Source: an uncultured Lachnospiraceae bacterium
GTDB lineage: Bacteria > Bacillota > Clostridia > Lachnospirales > Lachnospiraceae
Length of the DNA: 48,790 nt
Assembly: GCA_947630485.1 (NCBI GenBank)
Contig: CANRHU010000018.1
Span: 1-48,790 of the forward strand
Direction of reading: 5' to 3'
Below, in pieces: positions 40,597 through 48,790 of this stretch; within the stretch, counting starts at the first letter, position 1; every line of letters starts with the position of its first letter. The position numbers and the translations under genes are program-made. The notes below the pieces were generated by a model. That model saw nothing but the letters and a program-made list of their open reading frames with translations. It was not told where the DNA came from and searched no databases.

Positions 40597-42453
40597 ATGA
40601 GAATGATTTTACTGCCGCAACCCAAAAAGATGACGACAAATGAGGGCAGTCTGATGCTGAATCTGGGGACGATGATCGTGATCGACACGACCTGTCCCGC
40701 AGGTGCGCAGGTGTATGCCCGGATGCTGAAAGAAGAGATCAGGCAGTGGGCCGGGATCGATCCGGCCATCGTGAGAGGAGACGCGCGAAAAGGCGACATT
40801 TTGATGAAGCTGGACGCGGAGCTGGCGGACCAGGCTTATCGCGCGGAGATTACCGCGGACGGGGTTTGGCTCTGCGGAGGGAGCGTTACTGCGGTTGGCT
40901 ACGCTGTGGCCACGCTCCGTCAGATCGTGCGGCAGTGCGCCGGCCTTCTTCCCTGCGTAAGTATTGCGGATGAGCCGATGCTGAAAGCCCGCGGCTTCTA
41001 CCATGACGCGACCCGGGGTCGGATCCAGACCCTTCCGAACATGAAGAAGATGGTCGATATCATGGCGCTTTATAAGCTGAACCAGCTGCAGCTGAACATA
41101 GAGCACACCTATCTGTTCCGCGGAATGCCGGAGCTGTGGAGGGATGATACGCCGCTGACGGCGGAGGAGATCATGGAGCTGGATGATTACTGCTTTGAGA
41201 GGGGCATCGAGCTGGTGCCGTCTCTGGCCACCTTCGGCCATCTTTACAAGCTGCTGAGCTCCAGAACCTACGAACGCCTCTGCGAACTGCCGGACAGTGC
41301 CGGGAAGCCGTTCTCTTTTGAGGATCGGATGGCGCTTCATACGGTAAACGTCTCCGAGCCGGATTCCATCGAACTGATCAAGAAAATGATCACCGAGTTT
41401 ATGGTTCTGTTCCGCACCAGGAAATTCAATATCTGCGCGGACGAAACCTTCGCCCTTGGCAAAGGCAGGAGCAAAGCGCTCGCGGACGAGAAGGGCGTCG
41501 GAACCCTGTATGTGGACTACATCTGCGAGCTATTCGATTTCCTTAAGAAGGCGGGCAGGGAGCCGATGTTCTGGGGCGATATCATTTGCCGCCATCCGGA
41601 GCTGGCGAACCGTATTCCCAAGGATGTGATCTGCCTGAACTGGGGCTACAGCCCGACGCAGCGCGAGGACGAAACGCGGCTTCTGGCGGAGGCGGGAGTC
41701 GCCCAGTATGTGTGTCCGGGCGCCTGCGGCTGGAATACCTGGGTTAATATTCTGGCCAACAGCTATGATAATGTGAAAATCATGACCGGCTATGCGAAGA
41801 AGTACAGCGCGGTCGGTATGCTGAATACAGACTGGGGTGATTTCGGTCATATCAATCATCCGGTGTTCTCGGTTCCCGGCCTGATCTACGGCGCGGTGTT
41901 TGCCTGGAGCGGGGAAGCGCCGGCCTTTGAGGAGATCAACCGGCAGATTTCCAAGCTGGAGTTTGCGGACGGGAGCGGAGAGCTTCTGGCGTGCCTTAAG
42001 GAGGTTTCCGATCAGATGCGTTTTTCCTGGCGCAACGTGGTGATGCTGAAAGAGCATACCCAGAAGGGCTTTCCTCCGGAAGAGCTTAAAAAACTGTTTT
42101 ACGAAAATGACATCGGCAAAGTGCCGGAGAGCAATGAGAAGCTGGGACAGCTGGAGGAGCAGCTGCGCGTCGTCAGCCGCAGCATGGACAGCAGCAAGCG
42201 CGGCATTGTGGCCATTACGCTTTCGGCTATCGACAGTATGCGGGCTTTGAATGATGTCGGCGTCTTTTTGTCCCGTATGAAGGACGGCAGGGCCGGCGAG
42301 GGCATGGACGGCTTCGCATTGGCGGAGCGTTTGGAGAACTGCCTCTACCATTACAAACAGCAGTGGCTTATGAACAGTAAGCAGAGCGACCTGGAAAAGG
42401 TGGCGGAGGTGTTTTACTGGTACGCGGATCTTCTGAGGGATTCTTCAAGATAG
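40597..42453 (+). CDS. GH20-family beta-N-acetylhexosaminidase
   Basis: A protein of 616-618 residues without a signal peptide. The N-terminal GH20b-like domain (LLPQPKKM, DGVWLCGGSVTAVGYAVATLRQIV) is followed by the barrel starting at GFYHDATRGR. The catalytic Asp-Glu pair is at 282-283 in NICADETFALGKG, used in substrate-assisted removal of GlcNAc or GalNAc. NWGYSPTQRE and NTDWGDFGH provide aromatic sugar contacts. The end is helical. GGAG is 3 bases from ATG 40597 and 9 from the in-frame ATG 40603, so the second may be the real start. Fits removal of beta-GlcNAc after galactosidase action. Confidence 0.94.
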   Translation: MRMILLPQPKKMTTNEGSLMLNLGTMIVIDTTCPAGAQVYARMLKEEIRQWAGIDPAIVRGDARKGDILMKLDAELADQAYRAEITADGVWLCGGSVTAVGYAVATLRQIVRQCAGLLPCVSIADEPMLKARGFYHDATRGRIQTLPNMKKMVDIMALYKLNQLQLNIEHTYLFRGMPELWRDDTPLTAEEIMELDDYCFERGIELVPSLATFGHLYKLLSSRTYERLCELPDSAGKPFSFEDRMALHTVNVSEPDSIELIKKMITEFMVLFRTRKFNICADETFALGKGRSKALADEKGVGTLYVDYICELFDFLKKAGREPMFWGDIICRHPELANRIPKDVICLNWGYSPTQREDETRLLAEAGVAQYVCPGACGWNTWVNILANSYDNVKIMTGYAKKYSAVGMLNTDWGDFGHINHPVFSVPGLIYGAVFAWSGEAPAFEEINRQISKLEFADGSGELLACLKEVSDQMRFSWRNVVMLKEHTQKGFPPEELKKLFYENDIGKVPESNEKLGQLEEQLRVVSRSMDSSKRGIVAITLSAIDSMRALNDVGVFLSRMKDGRAGEGMDGFALAERLENCLYHYKQQWLMNSKQSDLEKVAEVFYWYADLLRDSSR

Positions 42454-42483
42454 GAAAATGCGGGTTTGACAGCTTAAGAAAAA

Positions 42484-42534
42484 GCGGCCGCCCTGCGGCG
42501 GATATAACGGAGAAGCAGCCGCTGTGCGGCGGAT
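42484..42534 (+). other. Two tandem small GC hairpins before the GH18 gene
   Basis: Direct copies of GC(G/A)GCCGC-N-TGCGGCGGAT at 42484-42503 and 42515-42534, each self-complementary. They fill most of the GH20-GH18 gap. Confidence 0.5.
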
Positions 42535-42540
42535 GGGAGA

Positions 42541-43563
42541 ATGACGATGAAAAATGAGATTATCGGATATGTGGGAACCGGCGCGTTTACGGAGAGCGAT
42601 GCGAAGAAGCTGACCGGAATCAATCTGGCGTTCGGAGAACTGCACCGGGACGGCAGCGTCACAGTGCAGGGGCGGATCGATAAGCTGGAGATGGTTCCCC
42701 AGATCCGCGGGTGGAATCCAAAACTGCGGATCATCCTTTCGATGGTGCAGGCGGACAGAGATGCGTTTACAAGGTGCTGCGCGGATGAAACGCTTCGGAA
42801 AACCGCGGCGAAAGCGCTTGCGGATGTGACGGTCCGCTATGACTTGGACGGCGTGGATCTGGACTGGGAGTACCCATGCGTTCCCTCCAACGGGAGCATG
42901 GTATCGCCGGATGATAAACACAATTTTACGCTCCTCTGCGCGGAGATACGAAGGAGCCTTGACGCCATCGGCGGGCGTAAGCATTATCTGACGATCGCCG
43001 CGGGCGCGGATCTCTACTACGTGAACTGCGTGGAGCTGCCTGAGCTTATGGATTACCTGGATTATATCAATGTGATGACCTACGATCTGAAATGCGGGTT
43101 CCATGCGCTGGCAGGTCATCATACGGCGCTTTATTCCAACCGCGGCGATGTGTTTTCCAACAGCTGCGCCCAGGCGCTGGCGCTTTTTGAGAGCCGCGGC
43201 GTGCCGGCTGACCGGCTGATAATGGGGGCCGCGTTCTATTCCCGCAAATGGACGGACCTGGCGGACAACGAAAACCACGGCCTTTTGGTGCTCTGCCCGA
43301 AGGGCGGCGGCTACGGGCCTGACTATGAGCTGCTTGTGAAGGAGTACGAAAATAAGAACGGCTATGTGGAGTACTGGGACGATGAGGCCCAGGCCCCGTA
43401 TCTGTTCAACGGCTCCACCTTCCTTTCCTATGACAACCCCAGATCCCTGGCGGCCAAGGCGGCGTATGTGAAGGAGAAAGGCTACGGGGGCGTCTTCTAT
43501 TGGGAGCATAAGTGCGACGGCACGGGCGTGCTTTTGGACACGCTGTACCGCGAATTGCGGTGA
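42541..43563 (+). CDS. GH18-family glycosidase (ENGase/chitinase-like)
   Basis: A 340-residue cytoplasmic barrel enzyme with the exact GH18 catalytic motif: Asp103-x-x-Asp106-x-Asp108-x-Glu110 in DLDGVDLDWEYP. Supporting strands are LRIILSMV, YINVMTYDL (Asp of the substrate site) and the late GGVFYWEHKCDG. No chitin-binding domain and no signal peptide are present, so extracellular chitin is unlikely. In this cluster an endo-beta-N-acetylglucosaminidase that splits the chitobiose core of N-glycans, or an intracellular chitobiase, is the better fit. ATG 42541 follows GGATGGGAGA; an ATG two codons later is possible. Confidence 0.93.
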   Translation: MTMKNEIIGYVGTGAFTESDAKKLTGINLAFGELHRDGSVTVQGRIDKLEMVPQIRGWNPKLRIILSMVQADRDAFTRCCADETLRKTAAKALADVTVRYDLDGVDLDWEYPCVPSNGSMVSPDDKHNFTLLCAEIRRSLDAIGGRKHYLTIAAGADLYYVNCVELPELMDYLDYINVMTYDLKCGFHALAGHHTALYSNRGDVFSNSCAQALALFESRGVPADRLIMGAAFYSRKWTDLADNENHGLLVLCPKGGGYGPDYELLVKEYENKNGYVEYWDDEAQAPYLFNGSTFLSYDNPRSLAAKAAYVKEKGYGGVFYWEHKCDGTGVLLDTLYRELR

Positions 43564-43605
43564 CAAGCGCGGAATAAAAGAACAATCGGTTTCGGAGGTT
43601 TTGAG

Positions 43606-46530
43606 ATGTTTTCGAACGAATATATGCTGGAGATCAGACAGGGCTTTGACCGTCAGATGGCTCTGATCGATGAAGAGATCGGCAGACGACTTGAGAGCGT
43701 ACAGGACGAAAAGACCGGGCTTCCTAAACAGGACGCGGTTTCAGGCGGCTTGGGGGCGCTTCGCTTTCCGCTGCTTCGCGGAAAGAAGCAGGAGATCCTG
43801 GACGCGCTTGCCGGCTGTTCGGTGGACGAGGCGGAAGCGATGAGATTTCTCTTCAGTGCCATGCCCATAAGCGATATTCTGGAGTATCCGGCTGCGCTTT
43901 TTCTGGCGTATGCCCGGCACGGGGTATTTCTGTGGAAGGAGGGACCCTTCGCCGGCAAGGTGCCGGAGAGACTTTTTGCCAATTATGTGCTGCATCACCG
44001 TGTGAATAACGAAGATATCGTGGATCTGCGGTCCTTTTTCTATGAGAAGCTGATCGGCCGCGTGGTTTCGGGAAGCATGGAGAAGACGGTCATCGAGGCC
44101 AATTATTGGTGCGCGCAGGAGGGAACCTACCGTTCCACAGACGGACGCACCCAGAACGCCAGAACCATGTATTCGACGGCGACAGGCCGCTGCGGGGAGG
44201 AGTCAACCTTCGCGGTTTCCGTGCTGCGCAGCATCGGCATCCCGGCCCGGCAGGTCTATGCGCCGCTTTGGACCCACTGCGACGACAACCACGCGTGGGT
44301 GGAGGCCTGGTGTGACGGAAAGTGGATTTTCTTCGGAGCCTGCGAGCCGGAGGAGCGGCTGAATTACGGCTGGTTTATCGGGCCGGCCTCGCGGGCCATG
44401 CTTCTGCATTCCAGATGGTTCGGGCCGGATGAACCGCTCGATCCGGTGCTGGGCCGCAAGGGCATGAGCCGGATTCTAAATCATATGGAACGGTATGCGC
44501 ATACAACCTGGCTGACGATCCGCGTGGAGGACGCGGCCGGCCGGCCGGTGCCGGACGCGAAGGTGGAGTGTCAGGTGGTGAACGCCGGAGAGCTGCGTCC
44601 CATAGCGTTCCTTAGGACGGCAGGCGCAGACACGCCTGAGTGCGGGAGCGTCCGGATGCTGACCGGGTACGGCGATCTGTATGTGACGGCGTCGGCGGAG
44701 GATGCCGGGGCCTGCCGCGCGGAAAATGTTCCGGCAGCTTCGGAAGCCGGGCGGGTTGGCCGTGCAGACACTGCTTCGGAAGCCGGGCAGGTTGACCGCA
44801 CTGTGCGGTACGGCGAGACGAAGGTCTCCATGATCGGTCTGAAAGCCGGACAGGAGGCGGAAGCGGTGATCGTCCTGCACGACGGTCCTCAGTGCACAGA
44901 CAGTTTCTGTGATCTGGAATTCTATGCCCCGAAGGTGGGCAGCGTCAACGACGATACATTGACCGATGAGCAGAAAGCGGTCGGCCTGGCACGCAACCAG
45001 GAAGCGGCCGAATACCGCGCCAGAAAGAAGGAAGCGTTCTACGACAAGGAAAAGGCGGAGCCGGTTCTTAAGCTGTTTGCGGAGGAGGAGCGGGAGGAAC
45101 TGGATGGGATTCTGCACAGGTCTTTGGGGAACCTGCCGGAGATTCTCAAATTCCTTTCCTGGGAATCGGATTGTCTGGCGCCGCAAGAGCAGCGCGACGC
45201 CGCCGCGGATCCGTCCGAATGGGTCGGACACGTCCCGGGCCGTCCCGGGGAAGCCGGCGAGAGAAGGCCCGGAAGCTGGAAGCTGGAGGTTCTGCGGGCG
45301 CTGCGCGAGAAGGATCTGTGGGATATCAAGGCGGATATTCTGAAGGAATGCTGCGAGACGGCCGCGCCCTACGCGGGCAGTATGCCCGGATGGGTCTTTT
45401 ATCACTTCCTGGTGAATCCGCGCGTGGCCAATGAGATGGTGAGGCCGTGCAGACGGTTTTTGAGAGATTCTATGAGCGGGAGCCAGAAGGAAGCGATCCG
45501 GAAGACCCCGTCCCTCCTGCTGCCGCTTGCGGACCAGTGGATCCGCTCGATTCCGGAACAGGAGTACGAGGATCTGGTCACTACGCCTGCTGCATGCCTG
45601 CGGGGCGGCATTGCAAGCGCTATGTCGAAGAAGGTCTTCTGCATTACCGTGTACAGGACCCTGGGCATCCCTGCCCGGATCCGTATGATCGACCACAGTG
45701 TGGAATATTACCGGGACGGCCGTTTTGAGGCGGCCCGGCCGGAAGCGCCGGCCGGAAGCGGCAGTCTGCCCCTGACAGGAGACATCGAGAAGGCCTGTCT
45801 GACCCTGCGGGGAAGCGCCTCCCTAAATCTGACCGATTGGGCCCATTACAGCCTTGACCGGTTTGTAAAGGATCACTATGTCCGCGTGGGTATGTGGGAT
45901 CATTTTGAAGAATTACAGAAGAATGAGGTTCATCTGGATTTGGAGCCGGGCATTTACCGCGCGCTTACGTCCAACCGCCGGGCGGACGGCAGCCAGCTGG
46001 TGAAATTCTCTGTCTTTGAATTAAAGGACGGGGAACGCCGGGAAATGGAGCTTGGCCTGCGCGAGATCTCGCCGACAGCCCTTCGTACCGAGTATAAGGT
46101 CCGGGATCTGGGACTTAAGACGATGGAAGGAAAGGACGTGCGCCTTAAGGAGCTGTCCGGGGACGGCAAGGCGCTTTTGGTGTGGCTTGAGGTGACGCGG
46201 GAGCCGACCGAGCATATCCTGAATGAGCTGTATGAGAAGAGCGCCGATTTTGCCGCGCTTTCCCAGCCTCTTTATGTGGTCGTGAAGAAGCCGGAGGACC
46301 TTAAGGACGCCACGCTTGCCCGCACGATGGCGGCGATTCCGAACCTGAGGCCGCTTTTGCATAATTTCGGCGAGGATTATAATTCTTTGGCGGAGGAGAT
46401 CGGCCTGACGCCTGGCCGCCTGCCGCTTGCTATGGTGCTGGAGGGCGGCGCAAAATCCGTTTACGGCGACGCCGGTTACAATGTAGGCCTGGCGGATATG
46501 CTGTACCGGGTTCTGAGCGCGGAGGCATGA
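43606..46530 (+). CDS. Multidomain transglutaminase/PNGase-fold protein
   Basis: A 974-residue protein without a signal peptide. Domains: helical lead (1-130); transglutaminase-like core with Cys196 in GRCGEES, His229 in DNHAWVEAW and ACEPEE at 245-250; an Ig-like domain with VPDAKVECQVVNAG (about 310-435); a second, degenerate transglutaminase-like core (about 660-710, VFCITVYRTLGIPAR); a beta domain (about 770-825); and a redoxin-like end (about 826-974) lacking CxxC. The usual catalytic Asp position is Gly244, but Glu247 and Glu249 follow. GRCGE and ACE...GW also recur in eukaryotic peptide:N-glycanases, which share this fold. Homologs are mostly named only 'transglutaminase-like'. A role on glycopeptides is inferred from context. 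Confidence 0.8.
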   Translation: MFSNEYMLEIRQGFDRQMALIDEEIGRRLESVQDEKTGLPKQDAVSGGLGALRFPLLRGKKQEILDALAGCSVDEAEAMRFLFSAMPISDILEYPAALFLAYARHGVFLWKEGPFAGKVPERLFANYVLHHRVNNEDIVDLRSFFYEKLIGRVVSGSMEKTVIEANYWCAQEGTYRSTDGRTQNARTMYSTATGRCGEESTFAVSVLRSIGIPARQVYAPLWTHCDDNHAWVEAWCDGKWIFFGACEPEERLNYGWFIGPASRAMLLHSRWFGPDEPLDPVLGRKGMSRILNHMERYAHTTWLTIRVEDAAGRPVPDAKVECQVVNAGELRPIAFLRTAGADTPECGSVRMLTGYGDLYVTASAEDAGACRAENVPAASEAGRVGRADTASEAGQVDRTVRYGETKVSMIGLKAGQEAEAVIVLHDGPQCTDSFCDLEFYAPKVGSVNDDTLTDEQKAVGLARNQEAAEYRARKKEAFYDKEKAEPVLKLFAEEEREELDGILHRSLGNLPEILKFLSWESDCLAPQEQRDAAADPSEWVGHVPGRPGEAGERRPGSWKLEVLRALREKDLWDIKADILKECCETAAPYAGSMPGWVFYHFLVNPRVANEMVRPCRRFLRDSMSGSQKEAIRKTPSLLLPLADQWIRSIPEQEYEDLVTTPAACLRGGIASAMSKKVFCITVYRTLGIPARIRMIDHSVEYYRDGRFEAARPEAPAGSGSLPLTGDIEKACLTLRGSASLNLTDWAHYSLDRFVKDHYVRVGMWDHFEELQKNEVHLDLEPGIYRALTSNRRADGSQLVKFSVFELKDGERREMELGLREISPTALRTEYKVRDLGLKTMEGKDVRLKELSGDGKALLVWLEVTREPTEHILNELYEKSADFAALSQPLYVVVKKPEDLKDATLARTMAAIPNLRPLLHNFGEDYNSLAEEIGLTPGRLPLAMVLEGGAKSVYGDAGYNVGLADMLYRVLSAEA
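44737..44808 (+). repeat. Two in-frame 36-base repeats in the transglutaminase-fold gene
   Basis: Units at 44737 and 44773 begin with the palindrome GCTTC-G-GAAGC and encode 12-residue repeats (ASEAGRVGRADT, ASEAGQVDRTVR) inserted in a loop of the Ig-like domain. Confidence 0.8.
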
Positions 46531-46532
46531 TC

Positions 46533-46578
46533 TGCGCGGCTGCGCATGTTCCGGAGGACAGCGGCTGCCGGCGGCAGC
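46533..46578 (+). other. Two small GC hairpins before the GH29 gene
   Basis: TGCGC-GGCT-GCGCA (46533-46546) and GCTGCC-GGC-GGCAGC (46564-46578) lie between the transglutaminase-fold gene and GH29. No T-run. Confidence 0.5.
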
Positions 46579-46605
46579 TGACAGTATGGGGAAGGACGAA
46601 AAATT

Positions 46606-47976
46606 ATGATATCATTTCTGAGAGAGGCCGCGGCGGTTGCCCCGTCCAGGCGGCAGTTGGACTGGTTTGACATCGGATTCTACGCGTTCGTCCATTTCGG
46701 AATGAACACGTTTACCGACCGGGAGTGGGGCGACGGGACGGAGAGCGAGCAGCTGTTTTCGCCGTCCGACCTGGACTGCGATCAGTGGGTGGAGACGGTG
46801 AAGCAGGCCGGCATGAAGGGCCTGATCCTGACGGCGAAGCATCACGACGGCTTCTGTCTGTGGCCGTCGAAATACACGGAGCACTGTGTGAAAAATTCAC
46901 CGGTTCCCGTCGATGTGGTCGGCGAGGCGGCCAGGGCCTGCAAAAAGGGAGGCATCCGCTTCGGCGTCTATCTGTCGCCGTGGGACCGCAACAACGCTTA
47001 CTACGGCACGCCGGAGTATAACGACTATTACTGCAACCAGCTCACGGAGCTTCTGACCGGTTATGGCGATTTGTTCTGCGTCTGGTTCGACGGCGCCTGC
47101 GGGGAGGGCCCCAACGGCAAAAAGCAGGTTTACGATTTCCCGAGATATGTGGAGCTGATCCGCAAATACCAGCCCGGCGCCGTGATCTTCTATGACAAGG
47201 GACCGGACGTCCGCTGGTGCGGCAACGAGGCGGGCAAAGGCCGCCTTTCCGAGTGGGCCGTCGTTCCGGGAGAGCTCTGTACGCTGGCAGAGCGGCAGAC
47301 CGGTTCCGGCCCGCTGGCCGACGAGGGCGATCTCAGTTATCTGTACAATACCGACCAGTATCTTGGCGGAATGCCGGGAATCCTGTATTCCCAGGGACTG
47401 GCCTATGTTCCCGCAGAGGTGGATACGTCCATACGGAAAGGGTGGTTCTGGCATGAGAATGAGGATCCAAAGTCTCTTCCGGAGCTGTTCCGTATCTATA
47501 AGGCATCCGTCGGCGGAAACGCGTGCCTGAACCTGAATATTCCGCCTGACCGCCGCGGCCGGATGGATGAGCGGGATGTAAAGCGCTTAAAGGAGTTCGG
47601 CGATCTGCTGCGGCAGGAGTTCGGGACGCCCATCGAGGCGAAGGTGGAGAAGCTTAAGAACGGACATCCGACCCAGCCGGAGTACCTGATCACACTGGCG
47701 CATCCGGTCTTGCGTGTGAAGCATGTGGTTCTGGAGGAGGACCTCTCGAAGGGCCAGCGGGTGGAGAATTTCCGTGTCGAGTCCATGAATGCCAGCGGCA
47801 AATTCCCGCTGTTCCAGGGGACGACCATCGGACACAGGAAGATCTGTACGCTTGTCGACCCGTTCGCGGAGCAGAACCGCCTTCTGGACGACAGTTCGGA
47901 TCAGATCGACCGGCTGCTCGTCCGGGTGACGGCGGCAAGGGGAGAAGTATTCTTAAAGAATGTGAAAATATACTAA
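46606..47976 (+). CDS. GH29 alpha-L-fucosidase
   Basis: A 456-residue cytoplasmic retaining enzyme removing alpha-linked fucose. Family blocks are FVHFGMNTFTDREWGDG, LILTAKHHDGFCLWPSKYT (the HHDGF motif), GIRFGVYLSPWDRN and the nucleophile Asp162 in CVWFDGACG. The C-terminal beta domain (about 330-456) has NLNIPPDRRG. Length is typical for GH29. GGGGAAGGA lies before the ATG. It closes the glycan run; core or antenna fucose of N-glycans is a likely target. Confidence 0.96.
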   Translation: MISFLREAAAVAPSRRQLDWFDIGFYAFVHFGMNTFTDREWGDGTESEQLFSPSDLDCDQWVETVKQAGMKGLILTAKHHDGFCLWPSKYTEHCVKNSPVPVDVVGEAARACKKGGIRFGVYLSPWDRNNAYYGTPEYNDYYCNQLTELLTGYGDLFCVWFDGACGEGPNGKKQVYDFPRYVELIRKYQPGAVIFYDKGPDVRWCGNEAGKGRLSEWAVVPGELCTLAERQTGSGPLADEGDLSYLYNTDQYLGGMPGILYSQGLAYVPAEVDTSIRKGWFWHENEDPKSLPELFRIYKASVGGNACLNLNIPPDRRGRMDERDVKRLKEFGDLLRQEFGTPIEAKVEKLKNGHPTQPEYLITLAHPVLRVKHVVLEEDLSKGQRVENFRVESMNASGKFPLFQGTTIGHRKICTLVDPFAEQNRLLDDSSDQIDRLLVRVTAARGEVFLKNVKIY

Positions 47977-48008
47977 AATTCTGTTCGGATACAGAAATCG
48001 GTTTTGTG

Positions 48009-48058
48009 GCCGGCCTTCGCGGACATTTAGAAACAAGTCCTGCGGGGCCGGCATTTTC
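48009..48058 (+). terminator. Terminator after the glycan operon
   Basis: GCCGGCC (48009) pairs with GGCCGGC (48046), extended by inner GGAC/GTCC pairing, followed by a weak ATTTTCC tail. Confidence 0.55.
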
Positions 48059-48132
48059 CTGCGCGTTTGGGAATGCCGCTTATCCTGAGATGGCATTCTG
48101 CTTCGTATTCTTTTTTAAATCAAACTATCTGC

Positions 48133-48161
48133 TTGTCAGTTATCCGGTGAAACTTTATAAT
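48133..48161 (+). promoter_or_regulatory. Sigma-A promoter of the ABC-exporter gene
   Basis: TTGTCA (48133-48138), a 17-base spacer and TATAAT (48156-48161), 51 bases before the ATG. Confidence 0.8.
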
Positions 48162-48212
48162 AAAATAGAATCTAAAGATACCGGGAGTTTATTCTGCATA
48201 GACGGAGAGCTT

Positions 48213-48790
48213 ATGAACAAACACAAAAGTATCGACAACCTGCTCTTTGGCGTCAGGCGGCTCTGGAACCAGTCGCCGGGCTTTGTTTTACTCGTTCTTC
48301 TGGGAATCCCGGTGACCCTGGGCATTTCCCTGCTGGGCGTTTATCTGCCGTCTGTGCTGGTGGATGATATTTCCTCCCAGACGGCAGTCACCGTGATACT
48401 GACCCATCTGGCGTTTCTGGGCGGAGGCGCGGTCCTGCTCAACGTCGGTAAGACCTGGATGGAGAATGCCAAAAGTATGAAGGAAGTGCGGGTCGGGTTT
48501 GCCGGCTCCATGGAGATTCACCGGCTGGCGCTGCAGGCGGACTATGAAGCGATCGAAGACTCCGAGTTTGAGACGGAATACTGGCAGCTGTTAAATCGAT
48601 CCATGTGGAATAATGCCTATACCCTTTTGGGCGGGCGTTTCGCGGACGTGGCCTGTGCCGTGATCGCCCTTGTGATGTATGCGGGGATGCTTTCGGGCCT
48701 GACGCCGTGGCTTGTGGTCCTGGCGGCGGCCTGCTCGGTGTTTCATCTGGCGGTAAGCATGAAATGCAACCGCTGGGACGCCGCTCACCG
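48213..48790 (+). CDS. ABC-exporter-type membrane protein, N-terminal part
   Basis: An open frame of 192 codons without a stop, running off the window edge. The start is MNKHKSIDNLLFG; two hydrophobic stretches (VLLVLLGIPVTLGISLLGVYLP and the AVTVILTHLAFLGGGAVLLN region) are followed by a long cytoplasmic-loop-like segment (YEAIEDSEFETEYWQLLNR) and two more helices. This is the layout of the transmembrane domain of type IV ABC exporters that carry their ATPase at the C-terminus. GGAGAGC precedes the ATG and the gene has its own promoter. The ATPase part lies outside the window, so the class is inferred. Confidence 0.75.
   Translation, partial: MNKHKSIDNLLFGVRRLWNQSPGFVLLVLLGIPVTLGISLLGVYLPSVLVDDISSQTAVTVILTHLAFLGGGAVLLNVGKTWMENAKSMKEVRVGFAGSMEIHRLALQADYEAIEDSEFETEYWQLLNRSMWNNAYTLLGGRFADVACAVIALVMYAGMLSGLTPWLVVLAAACSVFHLAVSMKCNRWDAAH

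Overview
The window looks like a GC-rich chromosome segment of a gut Clostridia, most likely Lachnospiraceae. The signs are strong AGGAGG-type ribosome-binding sites, sigma-A promoters of the TTGACA-17-TATAAT type, the firmicute housekeeping run DUF512 radical SAM - der - plsY - gpsA, LplABC-type sugar importers, and many cytoplasmic glycoside hydrolases. No rRNA, tRNA or CRISPR array was seen. The taxon is an inference from gene content only.

Layout. (1) 1-2850: edge of a mobile element, probably a prophage. It holds small Cys-rich proteins, two different adenine-N6 methyltransferases (Dam/D12 type and MT-A70 type) and a small DNA-binding-like protein, and it ends at a strong terminator. (2) 3053-11100: single genes: a GH3 glycosidase, an NhaC-family antiporter, a barnase-like lipoprotein with its barstar-like inhibitor, pgeF and prs. 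(3) 11060-26745: a sugar locus with two paralogous FadR/GntR regulators that share the same promoter-operator layout. They are followed by an LplBCA-type ABC importer, an Asp-box propeller protein, an HpcH/HpaI aldolase, a GH51 arabinofuranosidase, a fucose/arabinose-isomerase-like enzyme, an FGGY kinase, a class II aldolase and a GH2 enzyme. It reads as import, trimming, isomerisation, phosphorylation and aldol cleavage of an arabinose-type or fucose-type sugar. (4) 26830-27925: an Rpn-family nuclease with a four-residue repeat and a strong internal start, matching the genes-within-genes Rpn toxin-antitoxin design. (5) 28022-32718: DUF512 radical SAM, der, plsY, gpsA. (6) 32748-47976: a co-directional run of GH38, GH2, esterase-like hydrolase, GH20, GH18, a transglutaminase/PNGase-fold protein and GH29, none with a signal peptide. 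Together these activities fit intracellular dismantling of N-glycans or glyco-asparagine fragments. (7) 48213-end: start of an ABC-exporter-type membrane protein, cut by the window edge.

Repeats run through the window. A dispersed family of palindromic units of about 37-39 nt with a CAGTG/CACTG core sits in five intergenic or 3' regions and also inside two genes (pgeF and the large GH2), where copies are spaced exactly 39 nt apart and keep the frame. A second palindromic family forms three tandem units between the isomerase and kinase genes. Other short in-frame tandem repeats lie in the barnase linker, the Rpn nuclease, the GH2 gene and the transglutaminase-fold gene.

The points most worth following are the internal antitoxin start in the Rpn gene, the transglutaminase/PNGase-fold protein in the N-glycan cluster, the palindromic repeats tolerated inside genes, the membrane-tethered barnase, and the duplicated regulator-plus-operator.
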